Source: Sediminibacterium sp.
GTDB lineage: Bacteria > Bacteroidota > Bacteroidia > Chitinophagales > Chitinophagaceae
Assembly: GCA_017537025.1 (NCBI GenBank)
Contig: JAFWCB010000004.1
Coordinates: forward strand, 310,001 to 374,000
Reading direction: 5' to 3'
DNA length: 64,000 bases
A program made the position numbers and the translations under genes. Every line of letters starts with the position of its first letter. Position 1 is the stretch's first letter. The notes under the pieces are model-generated. The model was not told where the DNA came from. It ran no database searches and worked only from the letters and a program-made list of their open reading frames with translations. Positions 8,691 through 17,169 of the stretch are shown here, piece by piece.

Positions 8691-9650
8691 TTATTGTTTT
8701 GGCTGCTTATTATTCTTTTTACGGGCCGGGTTATTGTCGGGAAAACGCAATGTATCCATTGGATTTTTCACCGGCATTTTCATGTTGTCCATACCGGGCA
8801 TGTCCATCTGCTTCATGTCTTTCATATTCATTGATGAATCCATTTTCATCTTATCCATTCCCGGCATGTTGTTCATATCTTTCATATTCATGGAAGAATC
8901 CATTTTCATGTCCTTCATATCTTTCATGTTATCCATACCGGGCATATTCTTCATGCCTTTCATCTTATCCATTCCTTTCATGTTTTTCATGTCCTTCATA
9001 TTGTTCATGCCTGTATTTTTATCCATACCGGGCATATTCATGTCTTTCATATTCATGGAAGAATCCGTTTTCATGTTTTCCATTCCCGGCATATTATTCA
9101 TATCGTTCATACCGGGCATGGTATCGTTCATTTTCATTGCCGTATCATTTTTCATATCCATATTCTTCATGTCTTTCATATCGCCACCTTCGCCATGGCC
9201 TTTCATTAAATATCTGCCCATAGGGCCTACGCCGGCCACATGTGTAAGCCTTGCCCCATGATGCCCGGCAATGGAAAGAAAAACAGCGGCAACGATGGCC
9301 GCAATCAATACAATGATTTCATAAGAACGCCGGTTGATTTTAAAAAACACACCGATGCTTTTCAGCAAAAAAGTAATACCACTCATCCAAAGAGTAAGTT
9401 GTGCATATTTCTCATGCTGTTCAAATATTTCCAATGCTGCTTTGGGGGCATCTGCTGATGGCTCTGCATGAAAAATTGTACTGGCTGCAAGGGATGAAAA
9501 AAAGGCCCCACCCATAATAACAAGTGTAACCCATTTAATCTGCTTCAGGTCTCTCCAAACCAGAACCGCCTGTAAAGCAGCCGCCAATAAAATAAGTACA
9601 ATAGGAAAATGTACTGCCAATGGATGTAAGGAAGGAAAATCTTTGAACAT
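8691..9650 (-). CDS. DUF2231 membrane protein with long Met-rich tail
   Basis: This 319-residue protein has a DUF2231-like N-terminal half with four hydrophobic helices (about residues 12-30, 40-58, 88-106, 110-130) and the family motif HPLAVHFPIVLIL near residue 9. From about residue 157 to 305 it becomes a low-complexity tail built from MKDM, NMPGMD and MKMDSSMNMKDM units, with dozens of Met, Asp and Lys residues. Such tails bind Cu(I) or Ag(I) through thioethers. The protein lies 11 bp upstream of the multicopper oxidase, whose insert has the same Met-Pro-Gly-Met style. It may hold or pass Cu(I) at the inner-membrane surface, which is inference. Confidence 0.8.
   Translation of the reverse strand: MFKDFPSLHPLAVHFPIVLILLAAALQAVLVWRDLKQIKWVTLVIMGGAFFSSLAASTIFHAEPSADAPKAALEIFEQHEKYAQLTLWMSGITFLLKSIGVFFKINRRSYEIIVLIAAIVAAVFLSIAGHHGARLTHVAGVGPMGRYLMKGHGEGGDMKDMKNMDMKNDTAMKMNDTMPGMNDMNNMPGMENMKTDSSMNMKDMNMPGMDKNTGMNNMKDMKNMKGMDKMKGMKNMPGMDNMKDMKDMKMDSSMNMKDMNNMPGMDKMKMDSSMNMKDMKQMDMPGMDNMKMPVKNPMDTLRFPDNNPARKKNNKQPKQ
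8745..9180 (-). repeat. Met-rich coding repeat array
   Basis: The 3' half of the DUF2231 gene is made of degenerate short repeats. Longer units recur: the block coding for MKMDSSMNMKDM appears at least twice, and related MKTDSSMNMKDM once. The plus strand reads as repeated cat/ccat trinucleotides. Replication slippage could easily change its length between strains. Confidence 0.75.
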
Positions 9651-9672
9651 AGTAAATAGTTTAGTGCTGATA

Positions 9673-10242
9673 TTATTTTAAGAACCTGAAATCAAGCTCA
9701 ACTTTTATCTTTTCCCATGCTACAGCAATCCTGCCAGTTTCGTTTTTCCCTTTTTCAATAAAATATTGCAACCGCTCTGTATGATTAACTTTTTTCGGTT
9801 TCACCTTAATCCTGATAATATCATCCTTTTCATCATACTCTGTGGCAAGGTGCTGTTTCCAGTTTTTATTAATGATCAGCATCCATTCCTTTTTACCGGG
9901 AATAGAGAAAATTGCATATTTACCGGCTGGTATTTCTTTGCCATTTACGACAAATGCCTTTGGCATTTCCAGGGTAGTGGCATCATGTGCGCCGGTTACC
10001 CATACTTCATCATAAGGAACAAGGCCACCCCATATTATTCTTTTACGAACACCGGGAGAATGATAATTGATTTTTATACTATCGCCATTAACAATAGCGA
10101 AAGCCATAGACTTAATACTTTTTTTAGCCGTGTCTTTAACAATGTTGGGATTGTAACAAACCTCTTCTATCTTTTGTTCCTGTGCTGTTACAGAAAATGC
10201 AGTTGTAATTATTAAAAGCAGTAAATAAAATTTCTTTTTCAT
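9673..10242 (-). CDS. DUF2911 secreted protein
   Basis: This 189-residue protein has a signal peptide (MKKKFYLLLLIITTAFSVTA) and the DUF2911 pattern: INYHSPGVRKRIIWGGLVPYDEVWVTGAH (cited in part, around residues 65-93) followed by GKEIPAGKYAIFSIPG and the strand-rich C-terminus. DUF2911 proteins are common secreted proteins of Bacteroidota with no settled function. ATG 10242 is chosen because it begins the signal peptide; an ATG 18 bases upstream would only prepend six polar residues. It lies 22 bp upstream of the DUF2231 gene and 18 bp downstream of the methyltransferase gene, so it probably belongs to the same transcript. Confidence 0.8.
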   Translation of the reverse strand: MKKKFYLLLLIITTAFSVTAQEQKIEEVCYNPNIVKDTAKKSIKSMAFAIVNGDSIKINYHSPGVRKRIIWGGLVPYDEVWVTGAHDATTLEMPKAFVVNGKEIPAGKYAIFSIPGKKEWMLIINKNWKQHLATEYDEKDDIIRIKVKPKKVNHTERLQYFIEKGKNETGRIAVAWEKIKVELDFRFLK

Positions 10243-10260
10243 GAGTTTGTTTATTTGCAT

Positions 10261-10911
10261 TTATATTTTTTCCGCACTGATTATTTGTACTTCTCCAAAC
10301 ATGGTTTTAAAACGCTTATTAATTGCTACATTTTCAAACCCGGCATCTGATATCATCTCAGGCAATAAACCTTTAGCATTTGCATCTGTTGATTTAAATC
10401 CATCCAGACCTCTTATCAAATTAAAAAGTGTTCTTTGAACCCATGACTTGGAACGGCCAAAATCTGCAATATGCAATTGCCCGTCTTTATTTAAAACCCT
10501 GAAGATTTCTGCAAGAGCCTTTTGCTTTGTATCTGTATCAAGATGATGAAACACTAAGCAGGATACAGTTCTGTCAAAAGCATTACGCTGAAAGGGCAAA
10601 TGTTTTCCATCATAATCCAGTAAAAAAATATCTAACTTCTTTTCTTTTACTTTTTGAGTTGCTCTGTCTAATATTTCTCTATCCACATCAATCCCTGTCA
10701 CCTTCGCCCCAGAGTGCATTTCCTTTACCATAATAGTTAGTGTAGCTGTGCCACACCCAAAATCCAATACTTTCACTTCTGCCGGAATATTTGCTGTTTC
10801 AATTAATGCCTGTTTAATTTTCTTCTCAGGCATGGTGATATTTATCAAAAAATCATATAATGGAGTTAACCATTGGAATCGGAGTGCCGGTATGTATTTT
10901 GTTTGCTCCAC
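10261..10911 (-). CDS. class I SAM-dependent methyltransferase
   Basis: This 216-residue cytosolic enzyme has the SAM-binding motif VLDFGCGTATLTI (about residues 48-60), the acidic residue ending the second strand (GIDVDRE), and the motif IV region SCLVFHHLD (about 111-119), as in the UbiE/ArsM-like group. No Cys triad of the ArsM type is visible, so arsenic methylation is not supported. The start is a GTG at 10911; no better ATG lies upstream in frame near it. The substrate is unknown. Its place in the metal cluster may be incidental or may mean modification of a metal or lipid. Confidence 0.75.
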   Translation of the reverse strand: MEQTKYIPALRFQWLTPLYDFLINITMPEKKIKQALIETANIPAEVKVLDFGCGTATLTIMVKEMHSGAKVTGIDVDREILDRATQKVKEKKLDIFLLDYDGKHLPFQRNAFDRTVSCLVFHHLDTDTKQKALAEIFRVLNKDGQLHIADFGRSKSWVQRTLFNLIRGLDGFKSTDANAKGLLPEMISDAGFENVAINKRFKTMFGEVQIISAEKI

Positions 10912-10977
10912 TATAATAATTATTTTATAAAATGATACTCTGATTAAATCCAGTTGTAAACGGATTTATCAGTTGGT

Positions 10978-11045
10978 GGGTTCGGAAACCCTGCTCCATA
11001 AATTGTTTCACTATAAATAAGGAAACCAAAGCAGGGTTCCGACCC
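10978..11045. repeat. imperfect inverted repeat, 68 bp
   Basis: The arms GGGTTCGGAAACCCTGCT (10978-10995) and AGCAGGGTTCCGACCC (11030-11045) pair except for two single-base bulges, around a 34-nt loop that can form a small inner GTTTC/GAAAC stem. It lies 10 bp downstream of the minus-strand gene at 11055-11480 and could end its transcript, although no T-run follows. A small palindromic insertion is the alternative. Confidence 0.5.
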
Positions 11046-11054
11046 ATGTTACAT

Positions 11055-11480
11055 TTAATGATGCCCGCCATGATGCCCTCCATGATGACCACCATAATAA
11101 TATCCGCCATGATGTCCAAGGTCAATATGACTAACGACAACAGGATACCACCAGCCGCTGTTCCAGAAGTTTCTTCTGCGAACTGGCTGTTCTGCATAAA
11201 CAGTTTGAGGTTGCTGTACAATTACTGTAGTTGGCTGTTGTGCGGTGGCATTAAATACATCCTTATTCCCATTTTCATAAACAATCTGGCTAATGTCTGC
11301 TTTGGCAGCCACATACACCGGCCCATTAATATTAGAGGACTTGAAATATCTTACTTCATTAATACCTACTTCTGATACTTTGGCATTAATAGTTTCACCG
11401 GTACGCAGGGTAATAATATCCTGTGCGTACACAAATGATGCAGATAACAGCATCATGATAAATACAAGTAACTGTTTCAT
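11055..11480 (-). CDS. secreted protein with His/Gly-rich metal-binding tail
   Basis: This 141-residue protein has a signal peptide (MKQLLVFIMMLLSASFVYA), then a small domain with the pattern IITLRTGETINAKVSEVG and YFKSSN that is common in Bacteroidota secreted proteins. A Gln/Val-rich linker follows, and the protein ends in a tail of HHGG repeats (about residues 123-141, eight His among Gly and Tyr). The tail looks like a metal chelator for Cu, Ni or Zn. It lies upstream of the methyltransferase on the same strand and downstream of a DUF4136 lipoprotein gene. The function of the N-terminal domain is not known. Confidence 0.65.
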   Translation of the reverse strand: MKQLLVFIMMLLSASFVYAQDIITLRTGETINAKVSEVGINEVRYFKSSNINGPVYVAAKADISQIVYENGNKDVFNATAQQPTTVIVQQPQTVYAEQPVRRRNFWNSGWWYPVVVSHIDLGHHGGYYYGGHHGGHHGGHH

Positions 11481-11536
11481 AATTTTAAGTTTTTAATGCT
11501 ATGTTATTTTTTAAATCAAATTAATTTTCTTCAACG

Positions 11537-12190
11537 TCATCTTCTGCTTTTTTTTGCTGGTGCCTTTACCGGGTAATTCTCCAAAAGTGTATGCACAGCA
11601 GGATGTAATTCTCTTTGCAAAGTGGAAGGGTCGTATAAATCAGCTTCCACAGTGGCAGTATAAATAAATTTATTCTGCTTCCTGTCAATTACATTTACAG
11701 TTATAGCTCCCCGGATATATTCCACCGTTTTGGTAGTATAGCCGTATGTATAACTGTTATAATTGTAATTTAATGGCCTGTTATAATAATAAGCCCTGGG
11801 GTTAACATTATAATAGGGGTTATAAGGTGAGATAGCCCGGTACTGATACGAATTATTGTAATTATAGGTCGGAACAGTTGTGCGGACCTGTTCGGTTCTG
11901 CTTTTTTTACTTTCTGTTACTTTGAGTTCAAAGAGCACATCCGGATTGTCATTATCTAAAGTCATACCCCTTGCCGCCAGTTCATGTGAAAAATAATTGA
12001 TGGTATTATTGAAAATAATCTGATTATGATAAGGAGTATTATCATTATCGGAATGGGGAATCCAGGAAAATGTCTTGTATCTGCTGAAATCCACAGTTTG
12101 GTCGTAATCATTATACGACAAATTATAAGCAGTACTGCATCCTGATACAATAGCTGTAACAAGAAACAAAATGAAAATTCTGTATTTCAT
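11537..12190 (-). CDS. DUF4136 lipoprotein
   Basis: This 217-residue protein begins with a lipoprotein signal (MKYRIFILFLVTAIVSGC, lipobox Cys near residue 18). The mature part has the DUF4136 pattern: DYDQTVDFSRYKTFSWIP near residue 30 and a C-terminal half containing GAITVNVIDRKQNKFIYTA. A Tyr/Asn-rich middle (YNYNNSYQYRAISPYNPYYN in part) separates the halves. ATG 12190 is chosen because it starts the signal peptide. It sits between the RND pump gene and the His-tail protein on the same strand. The role of DUF4136 is unknown; outer-membrane attachment is inferred from the lipobox. Confidence 0.75.
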   Translation of the reverse strand: MKYRIFILFLVTAIVSGCSTAYNLSYNDYDQTVDFSRYKTFSWIPHSDNDNTPYHNQIIFNNTINYFSHELAARGMTLDNDNPDVLFELKVTESKKSRTEQVRTTVPTYNYNNSYQYRAISPYNPYYNVNPRAYYYNRPLNYNYNSYTYGYTTKTVEYIRGAITVNVIDRKQNKFIYTATVEADLYDPSTLQRELHPAVHTLLENYPVKAPAKKSRR

Positions 12191-12267
12191 TACTTTTAGT
12201 TTAAAGGTTGACAAAATTGTTTACCAACACTCACCCTTTAAAAAAGGGGTTTACTTTTATATCTCCG

Positions 12268-15200
12268 TTATTCCATATCTTTTTTGTTCTGTTCAGCTAT
12301 ATATTTATCCAATGCTTTTTTGCCAAACTGTTTGAACACAACAGGTGTTACAATCATATCTAATAAAGTAGAGCTGATTAAACCGCCGAGTATAACAGTA
12401 GCAACAGGGTATAATATTTCTTTTCCCGGTGCTGTAGCATCCAGCGTTAATGGAATTAAGGCTAATGCCGCAACCAAGGCAGTCATTAATACCGGCACTA
12501 ACCTTTCCAGCGAACCACGGATAATCATCTTATCACTGAATGTTTCACCCTCATGCTGTACCAGGTGTATGTAATGGCTTATCATCATAATATCATTCCG
12601 TGATGCGATACCTGTAAGTGTAATAAAGCCGACCATTGTAGCAATAGAAAAAACACCGCCGGTGAGTAATACGGCCACTACACTTCCTATCAACGCCAGA
12701 GGCACATTAAGCATAATTTGAAGCGCAATACGGCTTGATTTGAAATGGCTGTACAGTACAAGGAAGATACCAGCAATTGAGAAAATGCTAAGTATTGTTA
12801 TAAGCTTTGAAGCTGATTGCTGGCTTTCAAACTGGCCGCCCCATTGCAAGAAGTACCCCTGCGGCAGTTGTAATTGTTCATTCACCTTTTGCTGCATTTC
12901 TTTTACTGTGCTGCCAAGGTCTCTGCCCTGCACATTGGCCGAAACTACAATTCGTCGTAATGTGTTTTCGTGGTAAACAGAATTGACACCGCTTTCCATT
13001 TCAATTTGAGCAACTTGCTTTAGTGGAATTAATGAACCATCTGATGTTGCGATTTGCGTATTGCCGATTTCATCAAGATTATTTCTTACGCTGTCTGAGG
13101 TTCGCAAAACTATATCAAATGTTTTTTGACCATCCAGTATCTGGGTACTTACTTTACCGTTGTAAAATATTTCAATATCCTCAGCTACTTTACCCACCTG
13201 TAATCCATACCGCTGCACAGCCGCCCGGTCTATTTTTATACTTAGCTGGGGCACCAATACCTGCTTTTCAACCTGTACATCTACTGCGCCGGGAACTGTA
13301 CTGATAATATCTTTTAGCCTGGCGGCATTACTGCGTAAATCAGCCAAATCATTTCCAAAGATTTTGATGGCAATCTGTGCCCGCACACCGGAGAGTAAAT
13401 GGTCAAGCCGGTGAGAAATGGGTTGCCCTATATTTACCGTTACACCTTTTAACACGGATAATCTTTCTCTTATCTGGGCAAGTATTTCATCCCTGTTACC
13501 AATTTTATCAGGGTATAATGCTACTTCAATTTCAGAATTGCTTGGTGGTTCGGCATGTTCATCCAGTTCGGCCCTGCCGGTGCGGCGTGCAGTAAGTTGA
13601 ACACCATCAACTTTTAAAATTTCTTTTTCGGCAATGCTGCCTGTTTTGTTTGCTTCCTCCAGTGAAGTTCCTGGCGGCAGCGATAGATTAATGGTAAAAC
13701 TACCTTCATTAAATGGGGGTAAGAACTCTGTCCCCAAAAAAGGGATGATACTCATGGAAGCTACAATCATGGCGATTGCAATTCCAATAACTATTTTCGG
13801 ACGTTTTAATCCTATTTTAAGTAATTTAATATCCTGCCGTTTTAAGAACTTCACAAAAGTGCTGTCATCATGCGAAGATGCGTATAGAGCTTCTTCTTCA
13901 ATCGTTCGTCCATGAGGTTTTTCCTGTTCTGCTTCTTCAAATGTATGGGTGTGTTTTTTTCTTCCTTTCCAGAATGCAAGATTTACATGGTCGAGATTTC
14001 TTTTCTTACCTAACAGGTAGCTGCACAAAGCAGGTGTAACAGTGAGTGACACGGCTAAAGAAGCTATGATGGAAGTGATGTAGGCAATACCCAATGGTGC
14101 AAATATTTTTCCTTCAATCCCCTGCAGATAAAACAATGGCAGAAATACGAGTACCACGATAATAGTGGCGTAAACAATAGAATTTCTTACCTCACTGCTG
14201 GCTTCATAAATCACCTTCATAAGCGGTCTTGGATTGGGGCTTGTCCAGTTTTCTTTTAATCGCCGGAATACATTTTCTACATCCACAATTGCATCATCTA
14301 CCAACTCTCCAATGGCAATGGCAAGACCACCGAGTGTAAGTGTATTGATAGATATCCCAAACATTTTAAAAACAATAGCGGTGATAATAAGTGATAAAGG
14401 AATTGCGGTGAGTGTAATGATGGTGGTTCTGAAATTAAGCAGGAAGAGAAACAAAATGATAATAACCAGGATAAATCCATCCCTTAATGCGTCTTCAACA
14501 TTAGTGAGGGAGTTTTCAATAAAATGTTTTTGTTGAAATACGTCAGTATTAATCTTTACATCAGACGGCACTGATTTTTTTACATCATCAATTGCTTTAA
14601 TGATTTCTGCTGTTAGTGTAACCGTATTTGCATTCGGCTGTTTTTCTATGCTGAGTATCACCGCAGGTTTGCCATTCAAAGAACCGTCACCTCTTTTTAT
14701 TGGTCCTCCAAATTTTACTTCGGCCAGTTGGCGAAGAAGTACAGGTGCGCCATTTTTATTGGCGACTACTGTATTGGCCAAATCTTCCAATGTATTTGCC
14801 CGTGCAAGATTACGAACCAATACTTCAGAGCCTTTATTGTCATTTACAAAACCACCGGTTGTATTGATATTGGTAAGTTGCAAAGCATTGTCAACATCAC
14901 CAACAGATAGATTATACTGCCGTAATTTATCGGGAGAAATTAAAACCTGGTACTGCATCCGAACGCCGCCAATGGGAATTACCTGTGCAATACCTTTAAC
15001 ACTCATCAGCCTTCTGCGAATAACAAAATCACTAAGTGTCCTTAAATCTGCAGGGGATGTGGTATCGGATGAAACGGCTATCATCATAAATTGCCCCATA
15101 ACAGAACTGATTGGCCCCATTACAGGCACAATCTTATTAGGTAATTGAACCGTTTGTATTTTTTCGGCAGTTAACTGCCTTGCACGGTATATATCTGTGT

Positions 15201-15498
15201 TCCAGTCAAACTCTACAAATACCAAACCCAATCCGGGGGATGCCACTGACCTTACTACTTCTACTCCCGGTGCGCCATTTAAAGAAGTTTCAACAGGTAA
15301 TATAACCTGTGCTTCAATTTCTTCCGGCGACATACCATTAGATTCAAGGAAAATAGTTACCCTTGGCCGGTTTAAATCTGGTAATACATCTACAGGCAGG
15401 TTTACCAAAGTAAAAACGCCATACACCATTAACAGGGCAGCCATTGCCACTACAAGTAAACGGTTCTTAAGAGAGAAGTGTATGAGTCTGTTAAGCAT
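12268..15498 (-). CDS. heavy-metal RND pump (CusA/CzcA family, HME-3-like)
   Basis: This is a complete 1076-residue inner-membrane RND pump. It has the two-fold layout of six helices plus a large periplasmic loop in each half, and the PVDVLPDLNRPRVTI start motif. TM4 reads AIAIGELVDDAIVDVENVFRR (near residue 403, cited in part), which differs from the DFG...DGA of the pump at 1-2307 and from the copper/silver type. This motif resembles the less-studied HME-3 branch, whose substrate is not well settled. The partner adaptor (19034-20704) and TolC protein (20701-21891) are upstream on the same strand, separated by small secreted metal-binding proteins. A copper-related substrate is likely from the neighbours but is inferred. 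Confidence 0.93.
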   Translation of the reverse strand: MLNRLIHFSLKNRLLVVAMAALLMVYGVFTLVNLPVDVLPDLNRPRVTIFLESNGMSPEEIEAQVILPVETSLNGAPGVEVVRSVASPGLGLVFVEFDWNTDIYRARQLTAEKIQTVQLPNKIVPVMGPISSVMGQFMMIAVSSDTTSPADLRTLSDFVIRRRLMSVKGIAQVIPIGGVRMQYQVLISPDKLRQYNLSVGDVDNALQLTNINTTGGFVNDNKGSEVLVRNLARANTLEDLANTVVANKNGAPVLLRQLAEVKFGGPIKRGDGSLNGKPAVILSIEKQPNANTVTLTAEIIKAIDDVKKSVPSDVKINTDVFQQKHFIENSLTNVEDALRDGFILVIIILFLFLLNFRTTIITLTAIPLSLIITAIVFKMFGISINTLTLGGLAIAIGELVDDAIVDVENVFRRLKENWTSPNPRPLMKVIYEASSEVRNSIVYATIIVVLVFLPLFYLQGIEGKIFAPLGIAYITSIIASLAVSLTVTPALCSYLLGKKRNLDHVNLAFWKGRKKHTHTFEEAEQEKPHGRTIEEEALYASSHDDSTFVKFLKRQDIKLLKIGLKRPKIVIGIAIAMIVASMSIIPFLGTEFLPPFNEGSFTINLSLPPGTSLEEANKTGSIAEKEILKVDGVQLTARRTGRAELDEHAEPPSNSEIEVALYPDKIGNRDEILAQIRERLSVLKGVTVNIGQPISHRLDHLLSGVRAQIAIKIFGNDLADLRSNAARLKDIISTVPGAVDVQVEKQVLVPQLSIKIDRAAVQRYGLQVGKVAEDIEIFYNGKVSTQILDGQKTFDIVLRTSDSVRNNLDEIGNTQIATSDGSLIPLKQVAQIEMESGVNSVYHENTLRRIVVSANVQGRDLGSTVKEMQQKVNEQLQLPQGYFLQWGGQFESQQSASKLITILSIFSIAGIFLVLYSHFKSSRIALQIMLNVPLALIGSVVAVLLTGGVFSIATMVGFITLTGIASRNDIMMISHYIHLVQHEGETFSDKMIIRGSLERLVPVLMTALVAALALIPLTLDATAPGKEILYPVATVILGGLISSTLLDMIVTPVVFKQFGKKALDKYIAEQNKKDME

Positions 15499-15526
15499 CT
15501 TGATTTATTTATTAAATATTAAATTT

Positions 15527-15661
15527 TTAAATTGTAATATATCCGGGCTTAGTTCTGTCAATTATTATTGCATCGCATAACAAACAGGCGCCTGCTGCTG
15601 AGAAAAAAACTCCATCACTGCTGAATGGAAAGAGGGCAGCAGGCCGGCTGTTGTTCACCAT
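15527..15661 (-). other. structured leader or 44-aa reading frame upstream of RND pump
   Basis: Two readings fit this gap. First, ATG 15661 opens a 44-residue frame with two Cys (GACLLCDAIIIDRTKPGYIT in part) ending 28 bp before the pump gene. Second, the segment contains an inverted repeat: CCTGCTGC at 15591-15598 pairs with GCAGCAGG at 15636-15643, and the outer ACAG (15584-15587) pairs with CTGT (15648-15651). An RNA stem of about 12 pairs would form in the leader of the pump mRNA. No known riboswitch class was recognised. The frame shows no signal peptide or known domain. Confidence 0.3.
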
Positions 15662-15697
15662 CAAACCTTAACCACAGTTTTGTTCATAGTAAGAGTA

Positions 15698-16609
15698 TTA
15701 TTGTTTCAATTTTACAATTAATGCCCCCGGCTTTGTTTCAGAACGCATATACAGATAAAACCAAAAGGCCGATAATCCAATGGAAATATTCCAAAGACTA
15801 TGCGGCTGAAAAAAACTTTCCGGGTTGCATATAATTTTATATTTATCAAACTCAAACAAAATAACAGCCGCTATAACTGCAATAATGGTGAAAACAAGAT
15901 AATTGGTACCGGGCTTATGTTTCTCAACTATAACGGTGATAATAGCTGATATCAAAAACAGCAAAACGAGTAATATGGCTACCATCTGTTCCTTGCCCTT
16001 TGGCGTTAGCAAAGCCAGCCCAAGATTAGCACCGGAAAAAATCAATAAAAACAGGATTTCTGATTTTCGCCTTTCTGAAATTGACAATGTTTTCTTTTTC
16101 AAAAGCGACCATTGATATAAAAAAAACATAAAAGGGAAGAGCGAAAAAGAAAATACTGCGGAGTAATCAAGTGTATGAGCTATTCCGATAAGAGAAGCAT
16201 GATAAAAAGTACTGGCAACAAAAACATACAGCAACACAATTGAAAAAAGAAGACAGAAAATATTGCTTTCAGATAAATGTCCTTTGGTATTGGCATGTCT
16301 GCTCTTCCATAGACCACTTAAAATTATGACGGCGGTAAGCAGATAAACTATGTTACTGAAAGTATTGACTGGCTGACGAACCGGGCTGTTTATATGCACC
16401 TGTTCGCAAAATGATGCAGGCACCTTCTTGTCCATAATGAAGCTGTTCCAAAAGCCCTGTAAATCCGAAGTGTGATTGAGCCACCAGATTGAGAAACCAA
16501 AAAGTACCGTAACGCAAACTAATTTTACAATTGTTTTCCATCCCGGAATTATATCCGGTATCAGTCTCAATTTAACTTCAGCATCATATTTTTGCGCAGG
16601 CTCTAACAT
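15698..16609 (-). CDS. CREST/ceramidase-like membrane protein
   Basis: This 303-residue protein has about seven hydrophobic helices and the CREST (alkaline ceramidase-like) pattern: CEQVHINSPVRQPVNTFSNI near the first membrane part, FVASTFYHASLIGIAHTLDY in the middle with the expected Ser, His and Asp, and PHSLWN near the C-terminus. CREST enzymes are metal-dependent membrane hydrolases. The last motif is normally HxxxH; here its second His is replaced by Asn, so activity is uncertain. ATG 16609 is preferred over a TTG 42 bp upstream. It lies between the pump gene and a His-rich protein gene on the same strand. The ligand and the role in metal stress are unknown. Confidence 0.65.
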   Translation of the reverse strand: MLEPAQKYDAEVKLRLIPDIIPGWKTIVKLVCVTVLFGFSIWWLNHTSDLQGFWNSFIMDKKVPASFCEQVHINSPVRQPVNTFSNIVYLLTAVIILSGLWKSRHANTKGHLSESNIFCLLFSIVLLYVFVASTFYHASLIGIAHTLDYSAVFSFSLFPFMFFLYQWSLLKKKTLSISERRKSEILFLLIFSGANLGLALLTPKGKEQMVAILLVLLFLISAIITVIVEKHKPGTNYLVFTIIAVIAAVILFEFDKYKIICNPESFFQPHSLWNISIGLSAFWFYLYMRSETKPGALIVKLKQ

Positions 16610-16663
16610 ACGTTGTAGTAAATAATTTCTTATCGGCACTAATAAAAGCAATACAATTAATTT

Positions 16664-16696
16664 ATATCATGGCAGGTGGATAGCCTGCCATGATAT
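16664..16696 (-). terminator. perfect 13-bp hairpin after 16705-17133 gene
   Basis: ATATCATGGCAGG (16664-16676) and CCTGCCATGATAT (16684-16696) form a perfect 13-bp stem with a 7-nt loop. It stands 8 bp after the stop codon of the minus-strand gene at 16705. On the minus strand the flank is AAATTAATTG, so the T-run is missing; on the plus strand a TTTT follows. It may act as a terminator or as an mRNA-protecting processing hairpin inside the operon. Confidence 0.55.
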
Positions 16697-16704
16697 TTTA
16701 CGGA

Positions 16705-17133
16705 TTAATGTTGATGGTCATGCCCATCTGCTGCAGGCTTGGCCTTTGCGGTCAGGTCAAACGATGCCGATGCGGTTTTTCCTCCTGTTGTAAATGTTAC
16801 AATGGCCTTGTTGTACTTTTTAGCTTTGTCCAGTGTGTACATAAAGCCTTCATTACCGTTTGGAATTAATGTAATGGTTGAAGTTTGTCCGTCGGCCGTT
16901 TGAATAACCGCCGTTCCTGTTACACCTGTATTCTTCATCGCTTTTTCTTTCCCATCCAGTAAATAGGCCATCACCATACCATCTTTTACACTTACTTCAA
17001 TATGAAAATCACCGGCAGACTTAACTGTTCCACCATGTGGTGAACCATGTTTATGGTCGCCGCCGCTATGCTGAGCAAATGTTGTAAAAGCTGCAATCAG
17101 CATTACTATCATCAGAATTGTTATTTTTTTCAT
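16705..17133 (-). CDS. small His-rich secreted protein
   Basis: This 142-residue protein has a signal peptide (MKKITILMIVMLIAAFTTFA), a His-rich mature start (HSGGDHKHGSPHGG), a strand-rich core of about 100 residues (VSVKDGMVMAYLLDGKEK, VTFTTGGKTASASFDL) and a His-rich end (DGHDHQH). Small proteins of this shape occur next to CusB-type adaptors in Bacteroidota. Periplasmic metal buffering is inferred from the His at both ends. It is followed by a strong hairpin, and the lipoprotein gene upstream is 36 bp away, so the two are probably co-transcribed. Confidence 0.65.
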   Translation of the reverse strand: MKKITILMIVMLIAAFTTFAQHSGGDHKHGSPHGGTVKSAGDFHIEVSVKDGMVMAYLLDGKEKAMKNTGVTGTAVIQTADGQTSTITLIPNGNEGFMYTLDKAKKYNKAIVTFTTGGKTASASFDLTAKAKPAADGHDHQH

Positions 17134-17169
17134 TGTTTTAAATTTTATTGTTAGAAAATAAATTGAATA

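Noticed and set aside
8681..9261. Two long open frames on the plus strand, rich in Ser/Tyr/Cys and in Phe/Ile/Met
   Set aside because: They are the antisense of the Met-rich repeat tail of the DUF2231 gene; the repeats lack stop codons on the other strand. They show no domain or sensible membrane pattern.
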